This document shows positions 26,425 through 34,434 of a DNA stretch of 64,000 bases, in pieces. Both the position numbers and the translations under genes were made by a program. The DNA comes from Saccharopolyspora hordei (GTDB taxonomy: Bacteria > Actinomycetota > Actinomycetes > Mycobacteriales > Pseudonocardiaceae), in NCBI RefSeq assembly GCF_013410345.1, contig NZ_JACCFJ010000001.1:3695001-3759000 (forward strand), in the 5' to 3' direction. A model generated the notes under the pieces. The model made no database searches. It was not told the DNA's origin and was given only the letters and a program-made list of their open reading frames with translations. Numbering within the stretch: the stretch's first letter is position 1; the number at the start of each line of letters is the position of its first letter.

Positions 26425-27918
26425 TCAGCTGCTCTGCGGGAACCCGAGGTCCACGCCGCCGTGCGAGGGATCCGGCCAGCGCGTCGTGACCACCTTGGTG
26501 CGGGTGTAGAACTGGACGCCGTCCGGCCCGTAGGCGTGCGCGTCGCCGAACAGCGAGTCCTTCCAGCCGCCGAAGGAGTAGTACGACACCGGCACCGGGA
26601 TCGGGACGTTCACCCCGACCATGCCGACCTCGACCTCCTCGCAGAACTGCCGGGCCGCGCCGCCGCTCTCGGTGAAGACCGCGGTGCCGTTGCCGTACGG
26701 GTTGCCGTCGAGCACCTCCATCGCCGCGTCGTAGCTGGGCACCCGCAGCACCGAGAGCACCGGACCGAAGATCTCGTCGGTGTAGATCGACATGTCGGTG
26801 GTGACGTGGTCGAACAGCGTCGGCCCGAGCCAGAACCCGTCGGCCCCGCCGTCGACCTGCACACCGCGGCCGTCCACCACGAGCTTCGCCCCGGCGGCCA
26901 CGCCCGCCTCGACGTAGGAAGTCACGCGGTCCCGGTGGGCGGCGGTGACCAGCGGCCCCATGTCGCAGCCGCGACGCCCGTCGCCGACGGTGAGCGAGGA
27001 CATCCGGTCGGCGATCTTGGCGACCAGCTCGTCACCGACCGGGTCGACCGCGACGACCGCGGAGATCGCCATGCACCGCTCCCCCGCCGAGCCGAACCCG
27101 GCCGAGACCGCCGCGTCGGCGGCCAGGTCCAGGTCGGCGTCGGGCAGCACCACCATGTGGTTCTTGGCGCCACCCAGCGCCTGCACCCGCTTGCCGTGCG
27201 AGGTGCCGGTCTCGTACACGTAGCGCGCCACGGGCGTGGAGCCGACGAACGACACCGCCTTGACCGTCGGGTGGGCCAGCAGGGCGTCGACGGCGACCTT
27301 GTCGCCGTGCACGACGTTGAGCACGCCGTCCGGCAGCCCCGCCTCCTGCCACAGCTGGGCGAGGAAGACCGCCGCCGACGGGTCCTTCTCGCTGGGCTTG
27401 AGCACCACGGTGTTGCCGCAGGCGATCGCGTTGGGCACGAACCACAGCGGCACCATGGCCGGGAAGTTGAACGGCGAGATCACCCCGACGACACCGACCG
27501 GCTGGCGCACCGAGTGCACGTCGACGCTGGTCGAGGCGTTCTCCGAGAACGCGCCGCGGAGCAGGTTGGGGATGCCGCAGGCGTACTCCACGTTCTCCAG
27601 GCCGCGCTGCACCTCGCCCGCGGCGTCGGAGAGCACCTTGCCGTGCTCGGCGGTGATGATCTCGGCGAGCTCGGACTTGCGCTGGTTGAGCAGCTCCCGG
27701 AAGGCGAACAGCACGTTCGTCCGCTTCGCCAGGGAGGTCCGCCGCCAGGTCCCCAGCGCCTCAGCCGCCTTCCCGACCGCGACGTCCACATCGGACTCGG
27801 TCGCGAAGGCGACCCGCTTGGTCACCTCCCCGGTCGCCGGGTCGAAGACCTCACCGGTGCGCTGCGGGGTCGTGTCGTCGAACCTGCCCGCGATCCAGTG
27901 CTTGACCAGTTCTGTCAT
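26425..27918 (-). CDS. mmsA: Methylmalonate-semialdehyde dehydrogenase (CoA-acylating)
   Basis: A 497-residue aldehyde dehydrogenase of the MMSDH subgroup. Conserved parts are the NAD-site segment SPFNFPAMVPLWFVPNAIACGN, the motif FVGSTPVARYVY, and the catalytic cysteine in SAGERCMAIS. Unlike ordinary aldehyde dehydrogenases the general-base Glu region reads LGGAKNHMVVLPDAD, which is typical of the CoA-dependent family. It converts malonate or methylmalonate semialdehyde to acetyl- or propionyl-CoA. ATG 27918 overlaps the stop of the aminotransferase (ATGA). The pair fits catabolism of beta-alanine, 3-aminoisobutyrate or related compounds. Confidence 0.93.
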   Translation of the reverse strand: MTELVKHWIAGRFDDTTPQRTGEVFDPATGEVTKRVAFATESDVDVAVGKAAEALGTWRRTSLAKRTNVLFAFRELLNQRKSELAEIITAEHGKVLSDAAGEVQRGLENVEYACGIPNLLRGAFSENASTSVDVHSVRQPVGVVGVISPFNFPAMVPLWFVPNAIACGNTVVLKPSEKDPSAAVFLAQLWQEAGLPDGVLNVVHGDKVAVDALLAHPTVKAVSFVGSTPVARYVYETGTSHGKRVQALGGAKNHMVVLPDADLDLAADAAVSAGFGSAGERCMAISAVVAVDPVGDELVAKIADRMSSLTVGDGRRGCDMGPLVTAAHRDRVTSYVEAGVAAGAKLVVDGRGVQVDGGADGFWLGPTLFDHVTTDMSIYTDEIFGPVLSVLRVPSYDAAMEVLDGNPYGNGTAVFTESGGAARQFCEEVEVGMVGVNVPIPVPVSYYSFGGWKDSLFGDAHAYGPDGVQFYTRTKVVTTRWPDPSHGGVDLGFPQSS

Positions 27919-29216
27919 CGGTGGAGCTCCTGCTCGGCCTGCGTGGTGGTCTCGATGAGGACGTGCAGCGCCTGCTCGGCCTCGTCCTCGGTCAGCGTCA
28001 TGGGCGGCGCCAAGCGCAGCACGTTGCCGTACAACCCGCCCTTGCCGACCAGCAGCCCGCGCTGCTTGGCCAGTTCCATCACCCGCCCGGCCGCGGCCGC
28101 GGCGGGCGTGCGGGTGCCGGGCTCGACCAGCTCGACCCCGATCATCAGGCCCTTGCCGCGCACGTCACCGATCAGGGCGCAGCGCTCGGCGTGGGTGCGC
28201 AGCCCCTCCAGCAGGCGCCCGCCGAGCTTGGCCGCGTTGCCCTGCAGGTCGTGGTCCAGCAGGTACTCCAGCGCCGCCAGCGCACCGCCGGTGGCGACCG
28301 GGTTGCCGCCGAAGGTGGAGATGGAGTTGGCGGTCAGGCAGTCCATCAGCTCGGCCTCGGCCACCACGCCGCCGATGGCCAGGCCGTTGCCCAGCCCCTT
28401 GGCGAAGGTCATCGCCGCCGGGGTCACGCCGTGCGCCTGGATGCCCCAGAAGTGCTCGCCGGTGCGGCCCCAGCCGGTCTGCACCTCGTCGGAGATCAGC
28501 AGGATGCCGTGCTCCTCGAGCACCTCGGCGAACGCGCCGAGCAGCCCGTCGGGCGGGGTGGCGAAGCCGCCGACGCCCTGGATCGGCTCGGCGATCAGGC
28601 AAGCCACGTCCCCGGAGGTGGTGGTCTCGATCACCTCGCGCAGGTCGTCGACGCAGGCCGCGATGTAGTCGGCGTCGGAGAGGTCCCGGAACGGGCTGCG
28701 GTACCGGTAGCTGCCCTGCACGTAGCTGACCTGGAACGGCGAGAGCGCGCTGGCCGACCAGCCGCGGTTGCCGGTGACGCCGAGCGCCCCGAAACCACGG
28801 CCGTGGTAGGAGTTGCGCAGCGCGAGCACCTGGTGGCTGCGCCGGTACTGGGTGGCCAGCATGAGCGCGGTCTCGTTGGCCTCGGTGCCGGAGTTGGTGA
28901 AGAACACCTTGGGGTTCTGCATCCCGGACAGCTCGCCGATCCGCTCGGCCAGCTCCACCTGCTTGCGGATCAGGTACAGCGTCGAGGTGTGCAGCACGCC
29001 GGTGTCGACCTGCCGGCGGATCGCGTCGCTGATCTCCGGGATGTCGTAGCCGATGGCGTTGGTCAGCACCCCGGCGAAGAAGTCCAGGTACTCGTTGCCG
29101 TCGGCGTCGGTGACGTGCCGTCCCCGACCGCTGACGATCTCGATGGGCTCGTCGTAGTAGAGCGCCAGCCAGCTGGGCAGGGCCGCGCGGTGGCGGGCCA
29201 GCAAGGTTTCCGACAT
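27915..29216 (-). CDS. Class III aminotransferase (beta-alanine/3-aminoisobutyrate type)
   Basis: A 433-residue PLP enzyme. It has FTNSGTEANETALMLA (phosphate-binding), SYHGRGFG, the acidic DEVQTGWGRTG, and the PLP lysine in TFAKGLGNG. The sequence resembles AGXT2-like or beta-alanine:pyruvate transaminases of actinobacteria. Together with the overlapping mmsA it would transaminate beta-alanine or 3-aminoisobutyrate to a semialdehyde that the dehydrogenase turns into a CoA ester; both are end products of pyrimidine breakdown. It is divergent from pucR, probably its activator. GABA or ornithine cannot be excluded as substrate. Confidence 0.87.
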   Translation of the reverse strand: MSETLLARHRAALPSWLALYYDEPIEIVSGRGRHVTDADGNEYLDFFAGVLTNAIGYDIPEISDAIRRQVDTGVLHTSTLYLIRKQVELAERIGELSGMQNPKVFFTNSGTEANETALMLATQYRRSHQVLALRNSYHGRGFGALGVTGNRGWSASALSPFQVSYVQGSYRYRSPFRDLSDADYIAACVDDLREVIETTTSGDVACLIAEPIQGVGGFATPPDGLLGAFAEVLEEHGILLISDEVQTGWGRTGEHFWGIQAHGVTPAAMTFAKGLGNGLAIGGVVAEAELMDCLTANSISTFGGNPVATGGALAALEYLLDHDLQGNAAKLGGRLLEGLRTHAERCALIGDVRGKGLMIGVELVEPGTRTPAAAAAGRVMELAKQRGLLVGKGGLYGNVLRLAPPMTLTEDEAEQALHVLIETTTQAEQELHR

Positions 29217-29286
29217 AGCTCCCCGTTCCGTCGTGACGATGCGGCCAGTCTCGCCCGCGGAGCGCCCGATGACCTACCGACACCCT

Positions 29287-29325
29287 GTGCACACCTGCCC
29301 GCGTCATCCGTACGGTGTGTGCACC
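29287..29325. promoter_or_regulatory. Inverted repeat in the aminotransferase/pucR divergent promoter
   Basis: GTGCACACC (29287-29295) and GGTGTGTGCACC (29314-29325) are inverted copies of a GGTGTG(TG)CAC element, centred in the 120-bp region between the divergent genes. Natural target for the PucR regulator encoded next door. Confidence 0.55.
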
Positions 29326-29336
29326 GAGGAGGTGCG

Positions 29337-30947
29337 ATGGATCCGACGACGCCGGACGTGCTGGCGCTGCCGACCGTGTCCGAGGTGCTCGACCTGCCTG
29401 TGCTGCGCCGCGGCAAGCCCCGGGTGGTCGCCGGGGCGTCGGGGCTCGACGGCCGGGTGCGGTGGGTGCACGTCGCCGAGATCGCCGACATCGCCCCGCT
29501 GCTCAGCGGCGGCGAGCTGGTGCTGACCACCGGCATCGCGCTGCCCGAGGAGCCCGCCGAGCTGGCCCGCTACGTCGACGGGCTCGCCGCCGCCGGGGCG
29601 TGCGGGCTGGTGGTGGAGCTGGTGCGCCGCTGGCGCGACCGGGTGCCGGACGCGCTGGTGGACGCCGCCCACCGGCACGACCTGCCGCTGGTGACGCTGT
29701 CCGAGGAGACCAAGTTCGTCAGCGTCACCGAGGCCGTGGTGGCGCGCATCCGGGACGCCCAGCTGGCCGAGCTGCGCGCCACGCACGCGATCCACGAGAC
29801 CTTCACCGCGCTGACCACCTCGGGTGCCGAACCGGCGTCGGTGCTGCGCGAAGCCTCGCGCCTGCTCGAGCGCCCAGTGGTGCTGGAGACGATGGCGCAC
29901 CAGGTGCTGGCCTACGACGCGGCGGGCCAGGACCCGGTCGCGCTGCTGTCGGACTGGTCGGAGCGGTCCCGCGCCGTGGTGCAGTCCGGGCGGACCTGCT
30001 ACGACCCGGAGCGGGGCTGGCTGACCACCGTGGTCGGGGCGCGCGGCGACGACTGGGGCCGGCTGGTGGTGCTCGGCCCGGAACCCGCGCACCGGCACGT
30101 GGTGGTCGCCGAGCGGGCGGCCTCGGCGCTGGCGGTGAACCGGCTGGTGACGCGGGACCGCGAGAGCCTGGAGCGGCAGACCCACCGCACGCTGATCACC
30201 GAACTCCTCTCCGGCGGCGCCGACACCGCCGACCTGGCCGCCCGCGCCGCCGGGGTCGGGGTGCCGCTGGACGGCCCGCTGGTGGGCATCGCGGTGCGGC
30301 CGCACACGACCACCACCCCGGCGCCCGCGCTGGAGACCCAGCAGGCGCTGCGAGACCTGGCCGAGGCGACCGCGCTGGCCGCGCGCCGGGCGCGGCTGCC
30401 GGTGCTGGTCGGGGTGGTCGACGACGTCACCGTGCACGCCGTGGTGGTGCTGTCCGACGTGGACGCGGACGCCGCGCTGCACCGGCTCGCCGCGGACGTC
30501 CGCCGCTCCGCCGCGCTCCCGCTGGTGATCGCGGTGGGCACCGAGGTGGCCTCGATCGCCGGGGCGCGCCGGACGCTCACCGAAGCCGCGCAGGTCGCCG
30601 AAGCGGCCCTGCACGTCGACGACGGCACCCGCGCGTTCCACCGGCTCGACGACGTGCGGCTGCGCGGCCTGCTGCACCTGCTGCGCGGTGACGAGCGGCT
30701 GACCGCGTTCGCCGAACGCGAGCTCGGGCCGATCCTGGACGACCAGCGGCTGCTCGACGCGCTGCGCGCGCTGTGCCGGCACGGTGGCAACAAGTCCGCC
30801 GCCGCCGCGTCGGCGCACCTGTCCCGCACGGCGTACTACGGGCAGCTGGCCCGCATCGAGCAACTGCTCGGAGTCCCCCTCGACAACCCGGAATCACTGG
30901 TGTCCCTGCACGTGGCGCTGCTGACGCGGGACATGCACCAGGAGTGA
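29337..30947 (+). CDS. PucR-family transcriptional regulator
   Basis: A 536-residue regulator. The N-terminal PucR domain begins PTVSEVLDLPVLRRGKPRVVAG and includes VHVAEIADIAPLLSGGELVLTTG. The C-terminus has the helix-turn-helix HGGNKSAAAASAHLSRTAYYGQLARIEQLLG. PucR proteins activate purine degradation in Bacillus and, in actinobacteria, amine and amino-acid catabolic genes. Start ATG 29337 has GGAGG five bases upstream. It lies divergent to the aminotransferase-mmsA operon, with an inverted repeat between them, so local activation is likely. The effector is probably a substrate or intermediate of that pathway (inference). Confidence 0.9.
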   Translation: MDPTTPDVLALPTVSEVLDLPVLRRGKPRVVAGASGLDGRVRWVHVAEIADIAPLLSGGELVLTTGIALPEEPAELARYVDGLAAAGACGLVVELVRRWRDRVPDALVDAAHRHDLPLVTLSEETKFVSVTEAVVARIRDAQLAELRATHAIHETFTALTTSGAEPASVLREASRLLERPVVLETMAHQVLAYDAAGQDPVALLSDWSERSRAVVQSGRTCYDPERGWLTTVVGARGDDWGRLVVLGPEPAHRHVVVAERAASALAVNRLVTRDRESLERQTHRTLITELLSGGADTADLAARAAGVGVPLDGPLVGIAVRPHTTTTPAPALETQQALRDLAEATALAARRARLPVLVGVVDDVTVHAVVVLSDVDADAALHRLAADVRRSAALPLVIAVGTEVASIAGARRTLTEAAQVAEAALHVDDGTRAFHRLDDVRLRGLLHLLRGDERLTAFAERELGPILDDQRLLDALRALCRHGGNKSAAAASAHLSRTAYYGQLARIEQLLGVPLDNPESLVSLHVALLTRDMHQE

Positions 30948-31109
30948 CCGGCGCACGCGGCCGAACGGCGTCCGCGGGGAGCGCGAGCGGCCCAACGGGG
31001 TGCACCCGGCGCAGCACCGCGCACCCGGCCAACGGGTGAATCCCGCCCGAAGAGCCCAATCTTGCCGAAATCCCGTTCCTGCCAGGGACTTTCCCGCCAT
31101 ACTCCTCTC

Positions 31110-31853
31110 GTGAGCCAGCTGACCGCAGAACAGATCGCGCAGCACGCCTACGAGGCCGGTTTCCGGGGCAAGGACCTGACCACCGCCGTGGCCATCGCCA
31201 TGGCCGAGTCCGGTGGCAACACCCGGGCGCACAACGACACCCCGCCGGACGACTCGTACGGCCTGTGGCAGATCAACATGCTCGGCGACATGGGGCCGGC
31301 CCGCCGCAAGGAGTTCGGCCTGGACTCGAACAAGGACCTGTTCGACCCGGAGGAGAACGCCAAGGCCGCCTACGAGATCGCCGGCGGGGGCAAGAACTTC
31401 GAGCCGTGGTCGACCTACACCAACGGCGCCTACAAGAAGCACCTCGACGAGGCGGAGAAGGCGGCCAAGAAGGTCTCCCGCAACCAGGGCTCCGGCGGCG
31501 GCAACCACGGCGGGGGCAACGGCGACGGCTCCAAGGGGGGCGGCTTCACCGCCAACCCGGAGGCTCTGCGCAAGTACGCCAAGGACGCGGAAGGCATCGC
31601 CGAGGAGCTCGACTCGATCGGCAAGCGCACCGTGCACTCGGTCACCGGCATCGCCAAGGACAGCTTCGGCAAGGTCGGCGAGGAGACCGGGTTCTCCGAC
31701 GCGCTGGGGGACTTCAGCAAGAGCCTGGAGAAGCAGGTCCGCACGACCGGCTCCAACGCACGCAAGCTCGCTGCGGGCGCCACGGACGCGGCCAAGGACT
31801 ACGAAGAGATCGACCAGCGCTCAGCCGCCGAGCTCAAGCGCCTCATGAAGTGA
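31110..31853 (+). CDS. Lysozyme-like transglycosylase fused to ESX-type helical domain
   Basis: A 247-residue protein without a Sec signal peptide. Residues ~5-115 are a lysozyme-like/SLT fold with the putative catalytic glutamate at about residue 33 in AMAESGGN and DDSYGLWQINMLGDMG following. A Gly/Asn-rich linker (about 130-150) leads to a ~95-residue helical domain, NPEALRKYAKDAEGIAEEL to the C-terminus, resembling EspC-like ESX secretion partners. GTG 31110 lacks a ribosome site; CATACT six bases upstream suggests a leaderless mRNA. First gene of a four-gene cassette. It probably cuts peptidoglycan and may leave by a type VII route (inference); no ESX core gene is in this window. Confidence 0.75.
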   Translation: MSQLTAEQIAQHAYEAGFRGKDLTTAVAIAMAESGGNTRAHNDTPPDDSYGLWQINMLGDMGPARRKEFGLDSNKDLFDPEENAKAAYEIAGGGKNFEPWSTYTNGAYKKHLDEAEKAAKKVSRNQGSGGGNHGGGNGDGSKGGGFTANPEALRKYAKDAEGIAEELDSIGKRTVHSVTGIAKDSFGKVGEETGFSDALGDFSKSLEKQVRTTGSNARKLAAGATDAAKDYEEIDQRSAAELKRLMK

Positions 31854-31868
31854 TCAGGGGGAACTCAG

Positions 31869-32933
31869 GTGGATCCACTGGGAGTCGCGACCCGGTTCGC
31901 CAACGAGCTGTTGACCCACCAGAGCAAGCTCGAGGGCAAGGCCGGTGAGGTGCAGCGCGCCCAGGCCGCCCTCGAATCGGCGGCCGGCGCCATCCAGGAC
32001 CAGCGGGAGGCGCACAAGCAGGCCACCGGCGACCTGCTCAAGAGCTGGAAGAGCGAGGCGACCGCGGGCCTGGAGAAGCGCTCGAAGAAGTTCGACGACG
32101 ACCTCGACGTCACCGCCGGGGCCAGCGCCGAAGCCGCCAAGATCGTCGGCGAGGTCACCAAGGCGCTCGAGGGCAGGCACAGCAACGTCGGCCAGCTCGT
32201 CGAGGACTTCATCACCAAGGCCGGCCAGCTCGTGCAGGCCGGCCTGGCGGCCGCCGGGATCGCCGCTCCCGCCGGGTTGATGAAGGCCGTGGCCCAGGTC
32301 GCCGACCTGGCCGGCGGCTACATCAAGCAGTCCGGCGGGGAACTGAAGGACGCCCGCGACGAGATGACCGAGGCGGCGAAGAAGCTCCGCTCGCTGCTCA
32401 AGGAGCTCGACTCCGACGGCGTGGGCGACCCGAAGGGGGAGGACTCCGGCAAGGGCCAGGGCGGCGGCCCCGGCAAGGACGACAAGCCCGGCAAGGGCAA
32501 GGACTCCGGCAAGGTCGAGGACATCCTGGACAACGCCCGCAAGCACCTCGGCTACCACGAGGGCCCCAACAACCGGAACAAGTGGGGACCGACCGGGCAG
32601 CCGTGGTGCTCCTACTTCGCCACCTCGATGTGGCGGGAAGCGGGCGTGGACATCCCGAAGTACGGGTTCACCGGCGACGTCTACAAGTGGGGCCAGGAGC
32701 ACGGCACCGCCTACAGCGCCGACGACCTGGCCCAGAAGGCCCGCCCGGGCGACGCGCTGCTGTTCGGCAGCGGTCCCAGCCAGGGCGCGAGCACGCACAT
32801 CGGCATCATCGAGAAGGTCGAGGGCAACAAGATCACCACGATCGAGGGCAACTCGGGTGACGAGGTCGCGCGGCGCACCTACACGCTGCCCAAGGACGCC
32901 GGCAAGTTCTACGGAGGGGTGCACCCGAAGTGA
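31869..32933 (+). CDS. CHAP-domain peptidoglycan hydrolase with WXG-like N-terminus
   Basis: A 354-residue protein with no signal peptide. Residues 1-180 are helical and WXG100-like (a WKS turn near residue 60 in LLKSWKSEATAGL). A charged Gly/Lys-rich linker spans about 185-215. The CHAP domain (~217-354) has catalytic Cys 247 in QPWCSYFATSMW and His 310 in STHIGIIEKV, with Asn/Asp in TIEGNSGD. CHAP enzymes cleave amide bonds in peptidoglycan. It starts 15 bp after the transglycosylase-like gene, and both share the layout of enzyme plus helical export-type domain. Possible roles are cell-wall remodelling or an antibacterial effector. Confidence 0.8.
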   Translation: MDPLGVATRFANELLTHQSKLEGKAGEVQRAQAALESAAGAIQDQREAHKQATGDLLKSWKSEATAGLEKRSKKFDDDLDVTAGASAEAAKIVGEVTKALEGRHSNVGQLVEDFITKAGQLVQAGLAAAGIAAPAGLMKAVAQVADLAGGYIKQSGGELKDARDEMTEAAKKLRSLLKELDSDGVGDPKGEDSGKGQGGGPGKDDKPGKGKDSGKVEDILDNARKHLGYHEGPNNRNKWGPTGQPWCSYFATSMWREAGVDIPKYGFTGDVYKWGQEHGTAYSADDLAQKARPGDALLFGSGPSQGASTHIGIIEKVEGNKITTIEGNSGDEVARRTYTLPKDAGKFYGGVHPK

Positions 32934-33199
32934 TGATCATCGGACGTGCGCAGCGGGACGGTGTGTCGGTCTCCGTCGCACCGGGCGGCGCGCTCAGGTC
33001 GGTGCAGCTGGAACCCGTGGCGCTCGAGCGCGGTGGCGCGGCGCTGGCGCGGACGGTCCTGGCGCTGGTGCGGGAAGCCACCCAGCGCGCCAACCGGGAC
33101 GCCGAAGCCGCCATCCGGGAGCAGGCGGAGGGGCTGTCCGAGGCCGACGTGGCCGCGCTGGGACTGGCCTCCGGAGCCAGTGAGTCGGGGAGGCCGTGA
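32933..33199 (+). CDS. YbaB/EbfC-like small protein
   Basis: An 88-residue protein whose fold pattern (beta strands VSVSVAPGGALRSVQLEP, then a helix AALARTVLALVREATQRANRDAEA) fits the YbaB/EbfC family; ESX-linked members such as EspL are known. The stop of the CHAP gene overlaps the ATG by one base (TGATG), so translation is coupled. In ESX loci these proteins act as chaperones or regulators of secreted partners; in other settings they bind DNA. Similar in design to the next gene. Confidence 0.65.
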   Translation: MIIGRAQRDGVSVSVAPGGALRSVQLEPVALERGGAALARTVLALVREATQRANRDAEAAIREQAEGLSEADVAALGLASGASESGRP

Positions 33200-33621
33200 T
33201 GCACGACGACCCGCGGACCATCGACGAGCTCATCGAGATCGCCGAGTCGATCACACCGCCCACCGACCTCGCGGGAGGGCTGGACGCGATCCGCGGCACC
33301 GCCCGTGGCCAGGGCGTCGCCGTCGAGGTGGACGTGCAGGGGATGCTGGTGGACCTGCACATCGACGACCAGGCGCTCGCGCTCGGCCCGGACCGGCTCG
33401 CAGCGGAGATCACCCGCCTCGCCGGCGAGGCGGGCCGGGACTCCCTCCAGCAAGGCGTGGTGGCGATCCAGGCCGGGTGCGGGCCCGACGTGGCCGCCGC
33501 GATGGTGGAGTTCCTCAACAGCGTCGAGGAGGAGCCCGAACCCGAACCGGCTCGGCCCGCGGAACCGTCCTGGGAGGACGAGGAGGTCACCGGCGTGAGC
33601 ATGGAGCGGCGCGGGTGGTGA
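33199..33621 (+). CDS. Second YbaB/EbfC-like protein
   Basis: A 140-residue protein, ATG 33199 with GGGGAGG about five bases upstream and overlapping the previous stop. A VAVEVDVQGMLVDLHIDDQAL strand pair is followed by helices LAAEITRLAGEAGRDSLQQGV and AAAMVEFLNSVEEEP, the YbaB/EbfC order, then an acidic, proline-rich tail. With the previous product it might form a heterodimer. Its position at the end of the cassette would also suit an immunity or chaperone function for the hydrolases, but nothing in the sequence decides that. Confidence 0.62.
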   Translation: MHDDPRTIDELIEIAESITPPTDLAGGLDAIRGTARGQGVAVEVDVQGMLVDLHIDDQALALGPDRLAAEITRLAGEAGRDSLQQGVVAIQAGCGPDVAAAMVEFLNSVEEEPEPEPARPAEPSWEDEEVTGVSMERRGW

Positions 33622-33711
33622 CCCACGCCGCCCCGTGATCGGGTTCTCGGCACGCGAACCGTGGCCGCGATCACAGCGTCGCTCCGGTCGCGTACGCGAT
33701 CCTGGGCGGCG

Positions 33712-34434
33712 ATGTCCAGCCCCGACCTGACCACGACCGTCCGTTCCCCGTTCTCCGACGCCGACTTCCCCGCTGACCCCTACCCCGGCGCGCGCCCCGG
33801 CGTCTCGTTCGTCCACCTCGACGGCGTCGGCCGGGCCGTGCTCCCGGACCCCACCGCGCCGTCGGGCTGGCGCGTCGACGGCGACTGCCTGGACAGCTGG
33901 CTCGCCGACCACGGCGCGGCACCGCTGTGCGACCGGCAACCCGTGCTGGCCTACGGGTCGAACGCCTGCCCCGCCAAGATCACGTGGCTGCGCGAGGAGC
34001 TGGGGCTCACCGGGCCCGCGGTGGTGATCAGCGCGCGCTGCACCGGCCTCGCCGCGGTCTGGTCCGCCGGGCTGCGGGCCCGCGACGGGCAGCGCCCGGC
34101 GGTGCTGGCCGCCGCACCCGGTGTGGTGGAGGACCACGCGGTGTGGTTCGCCACCCCGGAGCAGCGCCGGGTGCTCGACCGGTGCGAAGGGCGCGGCGTG
34201 CGCTACCGGCTGGTGCAGCTGCACGGCGCCGAGCGGATCCAGCTGGCGGACGGCAGCGAACCGCAGCGGGTGCTGGCCTACGCCGCGGCGAGCCCGGAGC
34301 GCGCCCCGCTGCTGGTCGACGGCCGACCGGTGCGCTGCGCCGACGTCGACCAGCACGCCGCTGTGCGGCTGACCGGCACGCCCGGCTCCGACGGGCTCAC
34401 CTGCACCGAGGTCACCGGCGAGCCCGGCTGGTGA
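33712..34434 (+). CDS. Gamma-glutamylcyclotransferase-fold protein
   Basis: A 240-residue protein with the AYGSN signature of the GGCT fold (VLAYGSNACPAKITWL, about residue 80). This loop binds substrate in gamma-glutamylcyclotransferase-like enzymes. An ordinary GGCT is ~150-190 residues; the extra ~75 N-terminal residues are not a known domain. The expected catalytic glutamate might be in WFATPEQRRVLDRCEG, but I cannot place it firmly. Start ATG 33712 is the one closest to the conserved region. Its stop abuts the stop of the convergent acyl-CoA synthetase, sharing TGATCA with no gap. Confidence 0.65.
   Translation: MSSPDLTTTVRSPFSDADFPADPYPGARPGVSFVHLDGVGRAVLPDPTAPSGWRVDGDCLDSWLADHGAAPLCDRQPVLAYGSNACPAKITWLREELGLTGPAVVISARCTGLAAVWSAGLRARDGQRPAVLAAAPGVVEDHAVWFATPEQRRVLDRCEGRGVRYRLVQLHGAERIQLADGSEPQRVLAYAAASPERAPLLVDGRPVRCADVDQHAAVRLTGTPGSDGLTCTEVTGEPGW

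Noticed and set aside
31490..31550. Gly/Asn-rich run in the transglycosylase gene as a phase-variable tract
   Set aside because: It is a flexible interdomain linker with mixed codons, not a simple-sequence repeat.
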